This document shows, one piece after another, positions 9,159 through 21,215 of a DNA stretch of 64,000 bases. The DNA is taken from the NCBI GenBank assembly GCA_005765155.1, contig VCCP01000004.1:3100001-3164000 (forward strand). Reading direction: 5' to 3'. Source of the stretch: Zelopaecilomyces penicillatus (taxonomy: Eukaryota > Ascomycota > Sordariomycetes > Hypocreales > Pseudodiploosporaceae). The notes under the pieces are model-generated. The model had not been told where the DNA came from, did not search any database, and saw only the letters and a program-made list of their open reading frames with translations. The translations under genes and the position numbers were made by a program. Numbering within the stretch: position 1 is the first letter of the stretch; every line of letters starts with the position of its first letter.

Positions 9159-10316
9159 ATGAGCGTACGCGTTGCCGTACAGCGGTTGCCACTGTCAGGT
9201 ATTTAATCTCAGATGTTATATGCCGTGGCCTTGCCATCTAACGAACCTAGTACGGCACTATCCGTCATCCAATGGGCCGCACTCGACCTCTATCTTCTCC
9301 GGAAACCTAGTCCCGTCTATTCAACGTCGCACCAAATGGTCCATTAACGTTTTCAAAGGATGGGGCAAGTCGGGCTCCAAAGATTCTGGGGACAGAGGTC
9401 AAGATGCTGTTGTCTCAGAGCTCGATGACCCCAAGAAGCGACAACAGTTCTTGCAGCGAAATATGCACGGTCGTGTTGAGGACAGCATCTTCCAGGAGGA
9501 GATTGAGTCTCCCATCGCAAGTTTGGAATCGGATTCAGTACAGATAGTCGAACAGAAATCCAAAGAGAGCATAGCAATGGTTGTCGATCCGGATCCTCTG
9601 AACCGACTTCGTTGGCAGAGGAGGAAAGTCATTCAGATGGTGCGTAAAAACGGCCAACTGACAAAAGAGGAAAACATAAAGATGACCGAGCGTGAGCATA
9701 TCCACCAAAGCCATTTTCTTCCAACAAGCGTCAAGAAGTTAGTTATGTTGGCACGCCAGATCGCGGGAAAACCCCTTGACGAGGCCATTACTCAGATGAA
9801 ATGGTCCAAAAAGAAGATGGCTGCGGAAGTCAGGTACTACTTGGAGGAAGCCCGTGACCTAGCCATTGCCCAACGTGGTATGGGTTTAGGTAAAATCAAC
9901 GACGAAATTTTTCAAAAATCTCGAAAAATAAAAACAAAGGAGGGCAAGTGGATAGAGATCACTGATCCCTCGCGCATATATATCGCTCAATCATGGGTAG
10001 GACGTGGTGCATGGCGCGGCAAGGAGATTGACTACAAGGGTCGAGGAAGAATGGGTGTAATTCAACATCCAAGCACGAGTATGTTCCGTACATTCCCTCT
10101 TCCCTGCCTGCTTGCAGGGTCTTCGTGGCGTTCGTCGTCTGCGCTCTTCTAGCTTATACGCTAACCCACAGATTAGGCTTTACCGTTGTCTTAAGAGAGG
10201 AACGGACAAGGATACGCGAGTATTCGGAGCGTGAAGCTAAAGCATCAAACCAAGGACCTTGGGTCCATTTACCTAATCGCCGGATTTATGGTCAAAGGCC
10301 ATATTATTCTTGGTAA
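9159..10316 (+). CDS. MRPL22: mitochondrial large-subunit ribosomal protein uL22m
   Basis: Three exons, 9159-9198, 9251-10078 and 10177-10316, encode 335 aa. Intron 1 is 52 bp and intron 2 is 98 bp; both are GT..AG and the phases fit. The N-terminus MSVRVAVQRLPLS is a basic mitochondrial presequence. The L22 fold starts near residue 170 with LPTSVKKLVMLARQIAG, followed by the KPLDEAITQMKWSKKK helix. The conserved loop GRGRMGVIQHPSTS continues across the second intron into FTVVLREE, as expected for uL22. The acceptor at 10176 was chosen over the CACAG six bases earlier because only it avoids a stop. uL22m lines the nascent-chain exit tunnel of the mitoribosome. The C-terminal ending (RIYGQRPYYSW) is characteristic of fungal MRPL22. 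Confidence 0.93.
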
Positions 10317-10865
10317 TGACACAATAACATTGCCCGTCAATCCGTCAAGGGAATGATGAATGAGAGTTCTAGTAGAAGGAAATGATGGCGGTGCTTTTGA
10401 GTCCATCGGGTTAACACAATGGAAGTCATTTACATGATCATGTAGTTTGCAACTTGTAACAACATATGTACATTGAGATAATTGTGTAATGAGTATACTG
10501 CTCTGACGCCTTGTCCGACCTTTATGAGACAAGTACTTCTGGGCTCGGAAAGTGTAGTATGTGCGCAATAGGATGGATAGGAGCCCCGCAATGCATGTCA
10601 AACGAAAATTGTAAATCAGTTGAATCAAGTGCAAGCAGCGCAACCCTTCCAAGGAAATCATGTGGCAAAGCATCATCCCGTGTGCTGACCCCATAATTAT
10701 CCCACAGGCGACATAGAATAGGCGGCTGCCGCGTTGGGCCTTCAGTGTCTCTGATGCAGATGCTGATGCCAATTTTCGCCGCCCTTCCCGTTCTCATGGC
10801 AAGTTAAAATTGCTCCAAACCCAGAGTGTGTCAATGACGAATACCAATGTGGATGAGGTTTCGAA
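10317..10865. other. convergent 3' regions of MRPL22 and the CFEM gene
   Basis: The 549 bp between two stop codons hold both 3' untranslated regions. The open frames at 10269-10772 (minus) and 10511-10696 (plus) have no domain, mirror each other and disagree with the gene models on either side, so they are not annotated. Confidence 0.5.
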
Positions 10866-11896
10866 TCAAACCATCGTTCTGGGCTGTTGTCGTGGAACCA
10901 TGTCCTCATAACGGTTAGTTGTCATTTCTATGTCGTTCGAGTACTTTTCGAAGGACCGATTATGATCGCGAGGTGCAAAACTTCTACCAGTTCCGGCAAG
11001 AGGCTTCGAACCACCGACGGGATGATGTGGCACTTGTTTGCGGTTCTTCATGAACAAACAAACACCAACACTGACAATAGCAATGACAGCGGCGCCAGCG
11101 CCGACACCAATACCAATGGTTGCAGCCTTGGACAGTCCCGAATTGGAAGGGTGTGTGTCAGTTACAGGTGGTGTTTCGCTGGCAGGGGCCCCGGAAGTGT
11201 CTGTCGAGGTTGCAGAAGTAGCAGCTGGTGCGGGACTCGATGCCTATATTTCACTATCAGGAAACGAAATGCGAACACTCAGACGTTGTATGCATGCTCA
11301 CATATTGGTCCGCTGATGTCGAGGTTGAAACAGATAAAGTTTGCGACGATGTCTCGGACGACGTATTCTGAGTGATGGAAGCGGTGGAGGTCGAAGTGGG
11401 CGGGCTCGTCGCTGTCGATGATGCTTGGGTTGTTGCTGGAGGACTGTTTGATGATGTGACGAGAATTGCACTGGATAATGATGAGGTTTGAGCAGATGGT
11501 AATGGTTGCCCTAGAATTATGTAAGTCTCGCAAGCGTGTGGCCATCGCGTGTCACTGCTGGATAGGCATGGTCTCGCAGCTCACCTTGACAGAAAACTCC
11601 GGCAAGGAAATTTCGTACAATATCATCATTGGCTCCGCATGGCTTGCCACAGTCTCGAATACCAAAAGAGAAATCTACTTTGGGACACAAGCATGGAGCA
11701 TCGTCGGCATTCGCACAGTTAAATTCGGCAAACTTGCCTCTATTGCTGTTGGTACATTCCGGCTAGTGATGCATTGTCAATTGACATATCCTGCTAATGA
11801 TTGCACTCAACTTACAACACAAGGAGGAATGTCCTGGGCGACAACGTTCGAAATGCTCATGGTACTGAGCACCACCAGCCATAAGATTCGAAGCAT
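10866..11896 (-). CDS. CFEM-domain single-pass membrane protein
   Basis: Four exons on the minus strand, 11896-11816, 11762-11585, 11510-11302 and 11243-10866, encode 281 aa; the phases close. Residues 1-20 are a signal peptide. Residues 22-86 are a complete CFEM domain with eight cysteines at 26, 30, 43, 51, 53, 65, 69 and 85, matching the family spacing, and an Asp pair (D47/D48) before the CxC where family members bind haem iron. A Ser/Thr/Pro-rich, probably O-glycosylated stalk follows. One membrane helix (about 196-221, Gly/Ala/Val/Ile-rich) is followed by a basic 60-residue cytoplasmic tail with several Tyr, Asn and Arg. The topology suggests a plasma-membrane surface protein rather than a GPI-anchored or secreted CFEM. 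Roles in this family include haem/iron uptake and host or surface sensing; which applies here is unknown. Confidence 0.85.
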
Positions 11897-12668
11897 GTTC
11901 GCCTAAAACCCCTTTTCGCACAGGGCGGGGTGATCAAGAACTGCGAGAGCACGGTGTTGGCAGAAAGCAGGAGGCCAAGAAAAGTCGTTTTGTTGTTGTG
12001 GCAGAGTATAGGAACAGCACGGTGAGCAAACAGGAAACAGGCTGAAAGATTTGGAGAAAAAGACGGAACGGAGTGGTGATCAACTGAGTGTACACACAGT
12101 ACAGTTGCTGGGGCGAGGCGAGAAGAACAGCCGGCTACTGTGAAACGGTGTTGAAAATTCGGCGAGCAGAGGAAGGAATATGAGCGAGAAGTCTCTGCTG
12201 GGAGTGGCCTGGGCGAATAGAGATGGACTCGAAACCGGGAATGTGCGACAGACTGTATTTTAATGTGGATGGATTGGAAACCAGGGTCAGTAGAATGGAA
12301 GAACGGATTGTAAGTGAGTGATAGAATGAGAAAGGTCCTGGAAAGGAAAGGAAAGTGCGGAAAGATCGTGAAAAATCGCAGTCACCAAGGCACGAGAAGA
12401 GATAGAACTCTCATGAACGACACCATCAGAAAAGGAAACAGACGAACAGAATGGGAAGGTGTTGGGACGTCTTGCCAATTAGTATACAGGTAAGTAGGTG
12501 GTAGAGAGGGGAAGCCGCGCCAATGCCAAACTAGTGCATGGTTACATCCAATGGCAGAGACACGTCGCGCAAAGCATACATGCACAGGACATAAATACGG
12601 GGTTGTTTGTTACATGACTTGGGTAGGCGCTAGTATCTATCCGTCAAGTCTGCGTACATGTACCTACT
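11897..12668. other. upstream region of the CFEM gene
   Basis: This 772-bp stretch is of normal composition and is purine-rich on the plus strand (GGAAAGGAAAGG near 12340). It must hold the promoter and leader of the minus-strand CFEM gene. The frames at 12287-12585 (minus) show no domain. No TATA box could be assigned with confidence. Confidence 0.45.
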
Positions 12669-12953
12669 CAAGGGGGTGAAAGAATACACCGGTCCTTCAG
12701 GGCCTTACACACCACATAACAAACGCAATCACATACCCTCTTCCTTGACATACAAAGACTGTATTTATTACCCAAAACCGGATAAATTAAATTAAAAAAA
12801 ATACTGATTAATGCAGAATTCATTTATAGTTATATTTAGTTTTATTTTATAATTTATAATAGCTTTATTCGCTGCGGTTTTAGCGAATGAAGTCATCTGG
12901 TTCTGCTAGTGATGTGGGCTGCTAGAGGACCAGTTTTTTCTTTCACCCCCTTG
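12669..12953. mobile_element. MITE-like element with 16-bp TIRs and CTACT duplication
   Basis: The 16-mer CAAGGGGGTGAAAGAA at 12669-12684 is repeated as its exact reverse complement at 12938-12953. Beyond the perfect part the ends stay similar for another 15 or so bases (ACCGGTCCT versus AACTGGTCCT). Both ends are directly flanked by CTACT (12664-12668 and 12954-12958), a 5-bp target duplication. The 285-bp interior has no coding capacity and is AT-rich in the middle (about 12785-12870), consistent with partial RIP. It sits at the edge of the AT-rich block. The superfamily is not clear from a 5-bp duplication. Confidence 0.7.
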
Positions 12954-13811
12954 CTACTGTAAGTGGCGGATTATATGCTCTGTGGCAATGGAGGCCGGTG
13001 ACACTTAGTAGCTTAGTATATTGTGTGCTTCGTACAGTCGACCCATTAAATGAATTGTATAGGGAAACTACCTACCCACAAGATACATAGCCGTGCGTAC
13101 CCTATAATTAATATAAATACTTGCTTAACTAACCTTAAAAGGATATCAATTCCCTCTTAAAAATCCTCTTAGACTAGTAGTGCGACAGGGGTTTTCTAGT
13201 ATTATCAAGGCCAAAAAAAGTCTGTTAGGCCTTATAACTTTAATAGGCAGTAAAGAAAAGAATTTTAAAGAGTTAGCCTTCTATATATTTTCTAGCTTTA
13301 AAGATTTTAATACTGCTATTTTAAGATTATTCTATCTAATAAAAGAAAGGCCTTTCTTACTTATAATAATTCTCTTCTTACTTTATTTTTAATTATCTTA
13401 TTAATTAAATCTTAGCTTTTTTAATATACAGCCTATATAATTAATTATTCTATATATAAATTAAAATATATTTATATAATTAGCTTACTTATATAATTAG
13501 CTTTTAAGATCTTATTTTATTTTAAATATATTTATAAGAAATATAAATATAAATAATTATTAATAATAATATTTACTTTTATAATAATATTATTATTATT
13601 AAAGAATTAAAATAATTAATATATAATTTAATAAATATATATTTTATTAAAAGTAATAAGGTATACTAAAAAGCATTTAAACTAATAGAAAAGGAATCCA
13701 AAAACATATATAGGAAAGACTTCTACTAATACCTTGGAAAGCTTTCCAAGGTACAAGGGAAAGGTTATTAGGAAAGCGCATTAACTAGAAACATTTCACA
13801 TTTACACAGGG
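12954..13811. other. transition into RIP-degraded DNA
   Basis: The composition falls from about normal at 12950-13100 to strongly AT-rich from about 13380 to 13670. The open frame at 13180-13392 encodes a Lys/Leu/Phe/Ile-rich protein typical of chance frames in RIP-affected sequence and is not called as a gene. A perfect 24-bp palindrome lies at 13730-13753. Confidence 0.5.
13730..13753. repeat. perfect 24-bp palindrome
   Basis: The half-site TACCTTGGAAAG is followed directly by its reverse complement CTTTCCAAGGTA with no spacer. It lies 64 bp upstream of the solo LTR in otherwise AT-rich sequence, and its C and G bases have survived. It could be a dimeric protein-binding site or the relic of an element end; nothing in the sequence decides. 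Confidence 0.85.
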
Positions 13812-13816
13812 CTAGT

Positions 13817-14211
13817 TTAATAGCTGGGTTGAACACACCCCCTTGCTAGTTGACTAAGCCGTAGCTGTATAAGCTGCACTTAGAGGGATTGAACTGTATA
13901 AGTAGATAGGCCATACCCGGGCCATTTGAACGGGTAGACATCATCGAATTCAAGTTTTTTTTCCCCCTTCTACCCAAGAATTTTCCAGTGCATTCAAAAG
14001 ACTAGCTATTAAAAAGCTGTCTTCTTTATCTGATCAGTTATGGGATGATCAATTGATCCCTCAAGTTCAATTCATCATATCGCCGCTTCGTGGCTTTTCT
14101 TGCCCATTCAATCCTTGCGGACTACGCTGGCTATGCAACTACCCTAAAATCACCCTGCAGTTCTGTGGGTGGTGTTGGTGTTGTTGTGTGTGTTGTTTTC
14201 CCCTTATCAAA
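13817..14211 (+). mobile_element. solo LTR of the large Ty3/gypsy family
   Basis: This 395-bp sequence runs from TTAATAGCTGGG to CCCCTTATCAAA and is flanked by CTAGT on both sides (13812-13816 and 14212-14216), so it is an insertion without an internal region. It matches the two LTRs of the large element at 51107 and 63550 throughout, but retains many C and G bases those copies have lost (for example TTGATCCCTCAAGTTC versus TTAATCCCTTAAGTTT). It is thus the least RIP-affected copy and the best consensus source. Orientation follows the full-length element. A T shared at the junction leaves the duplication as 4 or 5 bp. Confidence 0.85.
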
Positions 14212-14216
14212 CTAGT

Positions 14217-14683
14217 ATTACTCGGAAAGCTTATAGCTATACTAAAGCTATTCTATATTAAACCCAGGCCTATTAAAATCATATTAATAAACCGGATGTG
14301 GTCCTATTTTCAAGAAGAAATAACTTTGTAAAGGGGAAAAATAATGAATTCTAAACAATAGCTCTAGCTAGTATATATATATAAATATAACCTTTTTCCT
14401 TTTAATAGTATTTTTGGCAGTAATTTCATTATTTATAAGTTTGGGCTTTTATACTACTAGGTATATCAGACCTAGATAATAAAATATAATAAAACTTTAA
14501 TTATTTTCTTTATAATAAACTAGCCTTAAAAGAGCTTAAATAACAGCTAGTACTTTAATTATTAATATAATATATATTATTTATTATATAAGGAAGTAAT
14601 AAAATATATATTAATAATATCTATTAATATTTATTAATATAATTATTTATAAAGCATTTAAACTATTCTTAGATTATAATTAA
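14217..14683. other. RIP-degraded spacer
   Basis: This AT-rich stretch between the solo LTR and the 6.7 kb element includes a (TA)n run near 14371-14381. No frame or repeat with a match elsewhere in the window was recognised. Confidence 0.5.
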
Positions 14684-14878
14684 TATAATAGGATCAGGTA
14701 CCTAGGTATCTGATTATAATATATAACCTAGAAAACTATTAGTTATTAAGGCTTTAATAGCCTTTTATACCTAAAGGGTATAAAGGAAAAATAACTTAAT
14801 TTAAGTATAAATCTTATTATTAATTAATTGATTAAAGCTATATAATCCTATTTAATTATACTTAAAATTCCTTTTATA
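14684..14878 (+). repeat. 5' LTR (195 bp) of the 6.7 kb element
   Basis: It begins TATAATAGGATCAGGTACC and ends TTCCTTTTATA. Compared with the 3' LTR it keeps more G and C (GGATCAGG versus AGATTAGA), and most differences between the two are C/T or G/A, the RIP pattern. Confidence 0.85.
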
Positions 14879-17119
14879 ATTCTTATACTTTTATCTATAG
14901 CTATCTAAGAATAATAATAACTTTTATTTATTTTATTATTAAAAGATTATCTTTATTATTAAAGGCTTTATTAAATCCTATAACCTATTAAGAATCTAGG
15001 ACCCTAAATTAATAAAATTTCATTAATCCCTTATAATAACTTATAAGAATCTAAGATAAAATAATAATACTTTTAACCAAAATTATAAAGATTAAAAAGA
15101 TTAATACCCTTTAGCTTTACCTTTAAGTAATCTAAGATCTTAATATCTCTATTATAGATATCCTATTAAAAAGGAGATTATAATCTAATTAAAATTATAA
15201 TAATTTAAATAACTTTTAATTAAAAGGGCTAAAGATTATTAATATTATTAAGCTATAATATTATAAAAGTATTAATAATAAAAAGAAATAAATTAATAAT
15301 CTTATTTAAGCCTTTTAAATAAGCCTTAAATATTTAAAAAAAAAAGAAATATTAAATTATTTTAATCCTTAAAAATATAAAGAATAAATATAAATCCCTT
15401 TAATTAAATAAGATATAAAGCTATATTAAAATTAAAAAAAAATTAAAAAAAATTAATTAAAAATACTTTTTAAAATAAAATAAAACTTATTTAAAAGATG
15501 TTATTAATTAAATAATTAAGATTTATAATACTTTTAAAAAAGCTTAATAATATAAATATTAATCCCTTATAGAATTCTATTTATATTTATTTAATTTAAA
15601 AGCTTATCTTATAAAAGTAATTAAAAAGGAATTAATTATATAATATTTTATTAAGCTTAAGCTAGGGTTATAAAAGTATATTTATTTTTATAAAGAAGCC
15701 CTTCCTAAAAATTAAGATAAAATAATATAAAAAATAAAAAGGTTTTAATATTATCTAGAAATCTAGAAAAAAAAGAGAAATCAGAACCTATAAAAAAGGC
15801 TAAATAAATAATAAAAATAAAGCCTTAGATAATAAACTAAAAAAGAATACTTTTTAGGATTATAAGATAAATAAAACTATAATAAAGATTAATTAAATCA
15901 GATTAATATATAATTAATAATAGTTTTATATTAAGAAGGCTTTTATTAAGATTAAAAAAGTTATAAAAATAATAAAAATAATTATTCTTATAAAAGGAAT
16001 AATTAAAATAATAATTAAAAAGGTAAAGAAGATAATTAAATAAATTATTTTATTATTATAATCTATTATATATATAATAAAAAGGATTACCTTATATTAA
16101 ATTATTTTAATTAAATTATTAATATTATTAAAATAAAAGATAATACTAAAACAGAAAAAGATAATTAATTAAAATAAATCCTTTAATTTTAATTAAAGAA
16201 ATTATTATTAAAATAATAATTTATTTTTATATATTAATAATAAAAAATAAATAAATATTAATTAAAATATATATAGATCTAAATATATATATTAAATTAA
16301 ACCTTATTAATAAAATATTTATTAAAATAAATAGATTATAATAAGTATTAATAAAGGATTTATTAAAGCTTTAAATAATAAATAAATTAAGAATTTAAGT
16401 ATATAATATATAAGAAATCCTATTTATTATTATAGATTTAAAGGGAATTAAATAGAGTTTTATTTAAATATACCTTAATATTAATTAAAATCCAAGAATA
16501 AAAAATAACCTAATATTATTAAGATTAATCTATTTATAAAACCTTTAGATTTATTTAAGTACTTATAATAAATATTAATAATTTAATTAAGAATAAGAAA
16601 ATACTAAAATCTTATAATCCTATAAATTTATATAAGCTTATTAAAGTAAAGTAATAATCTTTTTAATTATATATCTTTTAGAATTATTATTATTAATAGA
16701 TAAAGATTAAATAAATTAAATAAAAAAGGTAAAGGAATTATTTTAGAAATTATAAGATTATCTAGATATATTTTAAATAGATTAAATAGATATATTATTA
16801 TCCTAAAAAACTATAGATTATATAATTAATCTATTCTTAGATATTACCTCTTTATATAATATAATCTATCCTTTATTATAAAAAGAATTAAAAAAGCTTT
16901 ATACTTATCTAGATAAGAATCTAAAGAAAGAATAAATTTATTTATTTAAAAGCTTAATAAAAGTATTAATTTTATTTATTTTAAAAAAGAATAGATCCTT
17001 ATAATTATATATAGATTATTAGGGTCTTAATAGAATTATAAAAAAGAATTATTATATATTACTTTTTATTTTAGAGATTCTAGATTAAATTATAAATATA
17101 GAATTCTTTATAAAAATTA

Positions 17120-17870
17120 ATATAAAGGATATATATTATTAGATTTAAATTAAAAAAAAAGATAAATAAAAAATAATATTTTAAATTTATTATAATTATT
17201 ATAAATATCTAATAATATCCTTTAAATTAATTAATATATTAGTAATATTTTAATATTATATCTACTAAGCTTTAAAAGAATTAATTAATATAATATATAT
17301 TATTTATCTAAATAATATTTTAATCTTTTTTAAAATAAAAAAAGAATATATAGAATATATTAAATAGATCTTAAAAAGATTATAAATAATAGAGCTTTTT
17401 ATAAATCTAAAGAAATATTATTTTTATTAAATAGAGATAGATTTTTTAGGATTTATTTTATTTAAAGAAAGGATCTTAATAAATCTTTAATATATTATAA
17501 TTATTTTAAAATAATAATAACCAAGAATCTATTAAGAAATATAAATATTCCTGGGTTTTTATAATATTTATAAAAGATTTATTTATAAATATTCTAGAAT
17601 TATAGTATTATTAAATATACTTTTAAAGGGTAATAAGAATAATAAAAAGCCAGAGAAAGTATAATTAATTATAATTAAATACCTGGTATTTAAATAATTA
17701 AAAAAACCCTTTTAAAAAGCCTTATTATTTAAATATTTTAATCTATAATAATAAATCTATTTTAAAACTAATATCTCCTAATTTATAATAATAGGGATTA
17801 TATTATAATAAAATAATAAAAGTAGATAATATTTAATTGCTTTCTGATTAAAATAGAGATAAATTATAAA
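17120..17870 (+). pseudogene. reverse transcriptase and RNase H remnants of the 6.7 kb element
   Basis: The RT palm is readable around 17120-17480: a DIKDAYY-like start, the YYxYLI core and the active-site box at about 17307-17327. That box now reads YLNNIL: both catalytic Asp codons have become Asn codons, a G-to-A change each. FLGF follows about 120 bp later. RNase H is readable at about 17750-17860, with an ETNIS segment where the family has ETDAS and an IAFQ segment. Stops interrupt throughout. This is typical Ty3/gypsy pol after RIP. Confidence 0.8.
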
Positions 17871-20800
17871 ATACCTAATTAGGATATATTCACTATTATT
17901 TATTTATTTAAATACTAATAAAGATATATTAATAAGGTAATAAAATAGATAAAGATTCTAATTAATTATTAGAATCTCTAATCCTTTATAAATTAGATTA
18001 AGCTATTAAGAAGATAGATAAGGTAATATATAATATTAATACTATATAATTTTATTATTAAGTATTAGCTAGGGAAATCTAATCCTATAGATAGGCTATT
18101 AAAAAGGCTAGATTATAAAGGTAAAGCCCTATTAAATAATAATCTATTCCCTATACTATAAAATAGGATAATCAAATCTATAAAGATTTAAATTAAATTT
18201 ATTAAAATATTAATAAAAATCTAGGGTAATAAAAGTAAAAGGCTTTTAAATCTAGTTAAATTAATTAAATAGATTAAATAGATTATTAATAGAATATAAT
18301 AAATACCTATATATATAGCTTAATAACCCTTTATATAAAAGTTATATTTAATAAATAAATCTTAGTTCCTTTAATAATATTTATTAAGAATATATAAAGT
18401 AAAGATAAGAAGATATTAAAATAAAAAGCTATATTAATAAAATAAAAAAATAAAAGAAAGAATATTATATAGTCTATAGATATATAAGGCTTGGTTAAAT
18501 ATTAAGATTATATCTATATTCTTAAGGAAATTTTATTAAGAAATAAGTTATTATAATTTTATTATAATAATCCTTATATAAGCTATTTTAATATAAATTA
18601 AACCCTTAAGCTTTTATAGTATAAATTCTATTGATATTTTATAAATTAAGAGATTAAGGAATATATTATTAATTATAGTATTTATTAAAGAATAATACTA
18701 TAATATTATTATTTATATAAATACCTTAATTCTTTATTAAAACTAAGTTAATTTTAAAAAGAAATATTTATAAACTTTATTATAAGATTTTTATTTATTA
18801 TATTTAATAAAAGAGATATAAATATAATCCTAATAATTATAGATTAATATATAAAGTATTATCTATTTCTTTTAATAAATATAATTATTATTATAATAAA
18901 TCTTATAGAATTATTCTATTAAAAGATAAAATTAAAATATAAGGTATTAAAAAGGATTATATTAAATAAAGATCTTATCTTTATTAATAAATTCTAATTA
19001 GAATTTTATTATATATCTTAAATAAAAAAAAGGCTTTTAATAATATTTTACCTTTAAACCAATAAATAAATTAAATAAATAAATTAAATACTAAAATATT
19101 ATTTATATTATTTCTTAATAAAAAAATAAATAGCTTAGATAAAGCTTTTTTAAATAGTATAATTTATTTATAACTCTATAATCTTTATAATAATTAATTA
19201 TTCTTTTAATAAAATATTATTTAATTATAAATCAGGTTTTTTAAATATTAAGGATAATATTATAAAAAAAAAGATATTAATAATATAAAGCTAATTAAAG
19301 AAATTAATAGAAATATAAGAAATATTAATAAAATATTAATAATAAATAATTAAAGTTTAAACTAGAAATTATAATAAATTATATATATCCTTAATATTTT
19401 AAAAAAAAGATATAATTATATTAAATATAAAGAATTTATATTTAAAAATAAAAAGGAAATTAATATTAAGATTTATTAATCTATTTTAAATCTTATAAAA
19501 GATTAAAATATAAATATATTAATTAATATTACCTAAATAATATTTATAGATTTATAATATATTTTATATTAGCCTATTAAAATTATAAGTATAATAAATA
19601 AGAGATATTAATAATAATCTATTAATACTAGAATTAAAAGATAAAGAGGAATAAAAGATTAAGGAAATTAAAGATTAATTAAAAATTAAGAGAGAATTAT
19701 ATTATTTAATTAAATAATTAAATTAGCCTTTAAAATATAATTAATAGATTCTAATTAATAAAATAAATACTTTAAAGCTAATAAAAGTATTTAAAAAGAA
19801 TTAAATAAAAAGAAAATATAAGCTAGATAAAGGTATAATATAATAAAATAAAAATACTATAGAGTTATAATTATAAATAAAAAGAACTTAAAAATTATAT
19901 ATTAAAGAATAATATTTTATTTTATATCTTTTAACCTATTATAAATAGATAGTGAAAAGGTAGGGAAGGGGTATAGATAGTATAGTAAAAAGCCTTCCAT
20001 TATAAAATAAACCAGAAATCAAAGACTAAAGCCAGTAATTTAATAATATACCAGTAAATCTTAAGCTATACCTATTTAAAACTAAATAATTATATATATT
20101 TAAGCTTATTATTAAGCTTATCTAATATTAATTTATTCTCTTATATTATAGTAATAATAGTAATATAAGCTATATACTTAATATACTATTAAGATATAAA
20201 GCTAGTATTTATTTAAATAAGATAAAGGCTTTATATAGCCTTTTATTTAATTAAATTAATATAATATAAGGCCTTAAGACTTATTTATTAAGCTTAAATA
20301 GCCTATTATTAAATTAATATTAAAATATAAATAAAATATTTATAAATTTATTTAAATATCCTATTATTTTTAGGGGCAGAGCTATTAAATAGCTAGTAAT
20401 ATTTAATAAGCCTTCTCTTTCTTTTTATAAGCCTTATTAATCTTAACTTAAGCCTTAATAGGGCTAATAATACTATAAGCCTAATAATATATAATCTTAG
20501 CTAATTTAAAGGTATAATAAAGCTTAAGTAATATATTAATAATCTATTAAATAAATTTATTTATAAAAATAAAAAGGTTATTCTTATTATAATTACTATA
20601 CTTATTAAGGATATATATACTAAATATTATATTTAAAAAGTTAAATATATCACTTAGCTTTTAAATATTATTTAATATAAAAGCTATAGATTTAAATATT
20701 ATTAAATTATTAATAAAACCTATTTAAATAATATAAATTAATATATTATTAATAGATATTATTCCTATTATTATACTATTAATAATATATTAACTTAGTA

Positions 20801-21215
20801 TTAATAAATAAATACTAGATTAGTATTATCTTATTAGGCTTAATCTATTCTTTTATTACCTTAGTATCTATTATTATAGCTATTTATATATAATATATAT
20901 ACTATATATATTCTATAATAATTAGCTTAATATAATCTAGCTGTTTTATAGTTATATAGATTTAAATAATAAATCTTTTAAAAGATATAATAATATAATA
21001 AAAGGATAATAAAAGGGTAATAAAATAAAAGAGATAAATAAGAAAGGTATAATAGAAGATATAATTATAAATAAATAAAAAGAATATATTAAATCTAAGT
21101 TTTAAGAAAATAAAAATTCTAGAATAATAAAATAATAATAATAAAAAAAATCTATTATAGGATAATAGATATATAATTAAGGTATTAGGATATTATCTTT
21201 AAAGGGAGAGATAAT

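Noticed and set aside
10269..10772. A 167-residue minus-strand frame
   Set aside because: Overlaps the MRPL22 3' end, no domain, and competing frames on the other strand are equally open.
13180..13392. A 70-residue Lys/Leu/Phe-rich frame in AT-rich DNA
   Set aside because: Typical chance frame in RIP-affected sequence with no domain or flanking signals.
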